Below, one piece after another: positions 61,701 to 64,000 of a DNA stretch of 64,000 nucleotides. The notes beneath the pieces are model-generated. The model was given only the letters and a program-made list of their open reading frames with translations. It was not told where the DNA came from and searched no databases. The number at the start of each line of letters is the position of its first letter. The first letter of the stretch is position 1. Both the position numbers and the translations under genes were made by a program. The stretch is from the NCBI GenBank assembly GCA_947095535.1, contig OX352774.1:264465843-264529842 (forward strand), written 5' to 3'. Source of the stretch: Poecilobothrus nobilitatus. Lineage: Eukaryota > Arthropoda > Insecta > Diptera > Dolichopodidae.

Positions 61701-62460
61701 ATGACACTTCTATAATTAACGTGTGGCGTTTCAATCCACTAAACACCACTTTCCTGATTGACCAAACGATATGTTTGGGAACTTTTAATACTTTTTGTAT
61801 TGTTTGGGCAAAAGAAGATTCCGGTATTGAGTAAAAATAGGTTTCAGATTTTTAGGATTGTAATGAAAGATAGGTGTTGATGTTCTCGCTGAATCTAAAT
61901 TGAAAATTTAATCATCCCGAATTTTAGAGAACACCTGAAGTGAAAGATAATTCGATATTCACGATATTCGAGCCACAAGCGAATTGCCATTATTCTATAA
62001 AAAAAAAACATAGTTGCCCTCATCATAATGGTTTCATTTAATAGTATGTGATCTATCTATGTTTTGTGATTGATTGAAGTTATAAATAACTGAACGAAAT
62101 TTTAAGATTCATTTTGCTAGTATAACAAGACTATTTTTAATTTTGTGTAGTTGTATCATTTATTTTAATATTATCTAACTTTGGTTTAAAATCAAGATCT
62201 TTCAAAAAAAAAAAATACTAGGTAAGAAATTGGAAAATAATAATAATAAATAATAAAAATGCATAAAAATTTGGTCAAATGCAACTCTGACCCGCACAGA
62301 AATATCTTTTTAATAGAATAAACCCTCCAATATGCAGTTTTCGCCCTAATTACGTATTGATAAAACATATTCCATTCGAATGCACAACATAAACTACAAA
62401 ATCAATTTGGAAACCCTAACTTTCCACAATATAAACAGGAAGGACATTAAAAAAAAATGA
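57786..62460. other. Long AT-rich non-coding stretch
   Basis: No gene was supported. A/T runs are dense at 58399-58416, 58736-58760 and 58932-58950. Two GTTCAGAACAT words lie 20 bases apart at 60063-60094. Short frames on both strands at about 61652-61850 coincide in a patch of less AT-rich DNA. Confidence 0.5.
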
Positions 62461-62545
62461 TATACAGGGCGCTCCACATAAGAGTGCAAATATTTCAAGA
62501 GGTGTTTCCTGATTCTAAAACTAGAAAAATAATGTAAGGGAGGGG
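62461..62545 (+). repeat. Fragment of a TACAGGG-type dispersed insect repeat
   Basis: The sequence begins TATACAGGGCGCTCCACATA and continues with AGAGTGCAAATATTTCAAGA and GGTGTTTCCTGATTCTAAAA. Repeats starting TACAGGGTGTTCCA or TACAGGGTGTCCC, with a following AAATTTCAAGGGGTGATTCCT-like part, are scattered in many insect genomes. This is recognition from memory. The far end was not found. Confidence 0.5.
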
Positions 62546-63632
62546 TAAAATTCTACATATATAAAATTATTCATAATATGCTTTTAGCTTTAATTTAAAA
62601 AGTAATTAATTCAGCGCAATAAATCCTTCAGCAAGCTTGAAGAATTAACCTTCAATAAACTAAAAACAAGACTTCGTTAGCTCCTGTAGTCCTGTAAAAC
62701 ATGTGGGTCAAGTACTATTTGACAATTAGTAATATAAAGCAAGAATGAATAGCTAACTTTTATTTAGCTCTTTGTTCAAAAAAAAAAAAAAACAATATTC
62801 AACCTTAAATATCTAAAACTCACAATAACTACATCAAAACTCGTATAGCCTAAAATGATCATTTTTTGTAAAATTTTGAAATACAAAGCTTTAGGTTTAC
62901 ATTTCTTATGCTAGAATATAATATCTAATTCTAATTTTAAAGGCATTAAGTAGTATTGGAAATATTGAAAAAAAAATAACAAATAAATATGATTGTACAT
63001 AAAAAAATTTATTTACTTTTAAATTATTCATAATACTTGAAGTTTTAATTTTATGACATTTTTATAGGATAATAATTTGTATTAAAAAAAAAAAATTAGT
63101 TTGATTCTTTATACTTTCCTCGTTCCATAAATGAATCCCTTTCCATAAAAAAGGAAAACACTTTTCATTTATTATGCATATATTATGTACCTAGACATAC
63201 CATTACTATAATGACTTGTTCATTTATTTTCCCTTTTTTTTTTTCTTCAGCAAAATAGCAATCATAATAATTTATAAAATGTCATATTTTAATATCATTA
63301 GCAATTGGATATTTGTATAAGTTATTAAATTAATTTTATTAAAAAATTGAATATTTTTAAAATGAATATGAATCAAAAATAAAATGTCCTTTTAATGAAT
63401 ATAAATTTTTATCATATTTCATATGTGTATTATTATTTTTTATATTGTTTATCTATTCGTTTCGAAACAATATACGAATAACGACAGCCCTATAATCATC
63501 GATTATTTTGAAACATTAAGACTCCTGACAAAAACAAACAAGAACAACTTACTGGAACTTTTCCAATATCCATCTTATAAATTTCAAATAAAAAACTTTA
63601 GAAAAATGTATTTTTATTTCTAACAAAATTAA
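62546..63632. other. AT-rich non-coding stretch
   Basis: No gene. The frame at 63423-63623 lies just upstream of the LINE fragment and shows no reverse-transcriptase motif. Confidence 0.5.
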
Positions 63633-63902
63633 ACAGTTAATGCCTCCACTCAAAGTTTTTCTACGCGAAACAAGGAGTGTAAAAAGGGTTATCGAAATTG
63701 GTTTGACATGCACACGTCGCGTTTGTGGAACCACATGCCAAAAGTTGTTAATTCATATGTGTACAATTTAGTAAACTTTAAAAGAACATTAACATCTTTC
63801 TTCAAAATGTTCCTCCAAATTTTCTTGCTCATCCTTCAAAATTCTGATTTTATCCTAAATTCCATTTTTCCCAAAAATCCCTCCCACATCACTGTTCCGT
63901 AA
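63633..63902 (+). pseudogene. LINE fragment: extreme C-terminus of a non-LTR retrotransposon ORF2
   Basis: One plus-strand frame, open upstream of the ATG at 63708 as well, reads SFSTRNKECKKGYRNWFDMH, TSRLWNHMPKVVNS and VNFKRTLTSFFK, and ends at a stop at 63900-63902. The pattern R.WN.LP..V....S...FK..L is the usual last conserved block of jockey/CR1/Rex-type LINE proteins. Here it reads SRLWNHMPKVV followed by FKRTL. The reverse transcriptase is not visible upstream, so the copy is 5'-truncated or decayed. Sequence from 63903 to 64000 may be its 3' untranslated part, cut by the window edge. Confidence 0.6.
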
Positions 63903-64000
63903 AACAAACTGTGTATTTATGTCAAAGGTCCCAATGTAAAATTTGGTTTAAAAAGGGGGCTTTTTTTGTTGCTTAAAGTCCAGCATTATCCGGAAGTATC

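Overview
This window looks like non-coding nuclear DNA from an insect with a very AT-rich genome. It is dominated by A and T homopolymer runs, TA microsatellites and stop codons in all frames. There is no operon-like layout, no rRNA, no CRISPR array and no recognisable cellular gene. The lineage comes from the repeats: degraded insect-type non-LTR retrotransposons, a tRNA-derived SINE family, and two dispersed non-coding repeats built around GTCCGTC/GTCTGTC-type motifs, a style common in fly introns and intergenic DNA. A dipteran is the best guess. That is inference from memory of repeat style, not a database match.

Layout. 1-13 kb: repeat A copy 1 (about 563-1210), a SINE with target duplication (2168-2351), the C-terminal end of an RTE-like LINE on the minus strand (5344-5655), an A/C-biased tract (7080-7640), an AAT microsatellite and repeat C copy 1 (12.6-13.2 kb). 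13-30 kb: repeat A copy 2 (16.5-17.3 kb), a tRNA-like sequence (20.1 kb), the reverse-transcriptase palm of a second LINE on the minus strand (20.69-21.19 kb), repeat A copy 3 (27.0-27.45 kb), a 247-bp candidate MITE (28.08-28.32 kb), and a 3-unit tandem repeat abutting a SINE (29.0-29.27 kb). 30-50 kb: a GAT microsatellite, SINE 3, repeat B copies 1-3, repeat A copy 4, SINE 4 with a 16-bp target duplication, a 33-bp tandem duplication, a 71-nt inverted repeat (47.67 kb), and a LINE reverse-transcriptase C-terminal fragment (48.0-48.4 kb). 50-64 kb: repeat A copies 5 and 6, repeat B copy 4, repeat C copy 2, an end-like fragment of an insect repeat (62.46 kb), and a LINE C-terminal fragment at the right edge (63.63-63.90 kb).

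Nothing here works as a gene system. The coding relics are dead (stops, frameshifts, lost catalytic aspartates). The most informative content is the repeat biology: three pairs or groups of home-made repeat families (A, six copies; B, four copies with internal modules; C, two copies), a SINE family with two tail types, and two foldback structures that could be MITEs or small-RNA hairpins. No convincing new functional system was found. The window could be a large intron or an intergenic region; the sequence does not decide between them.
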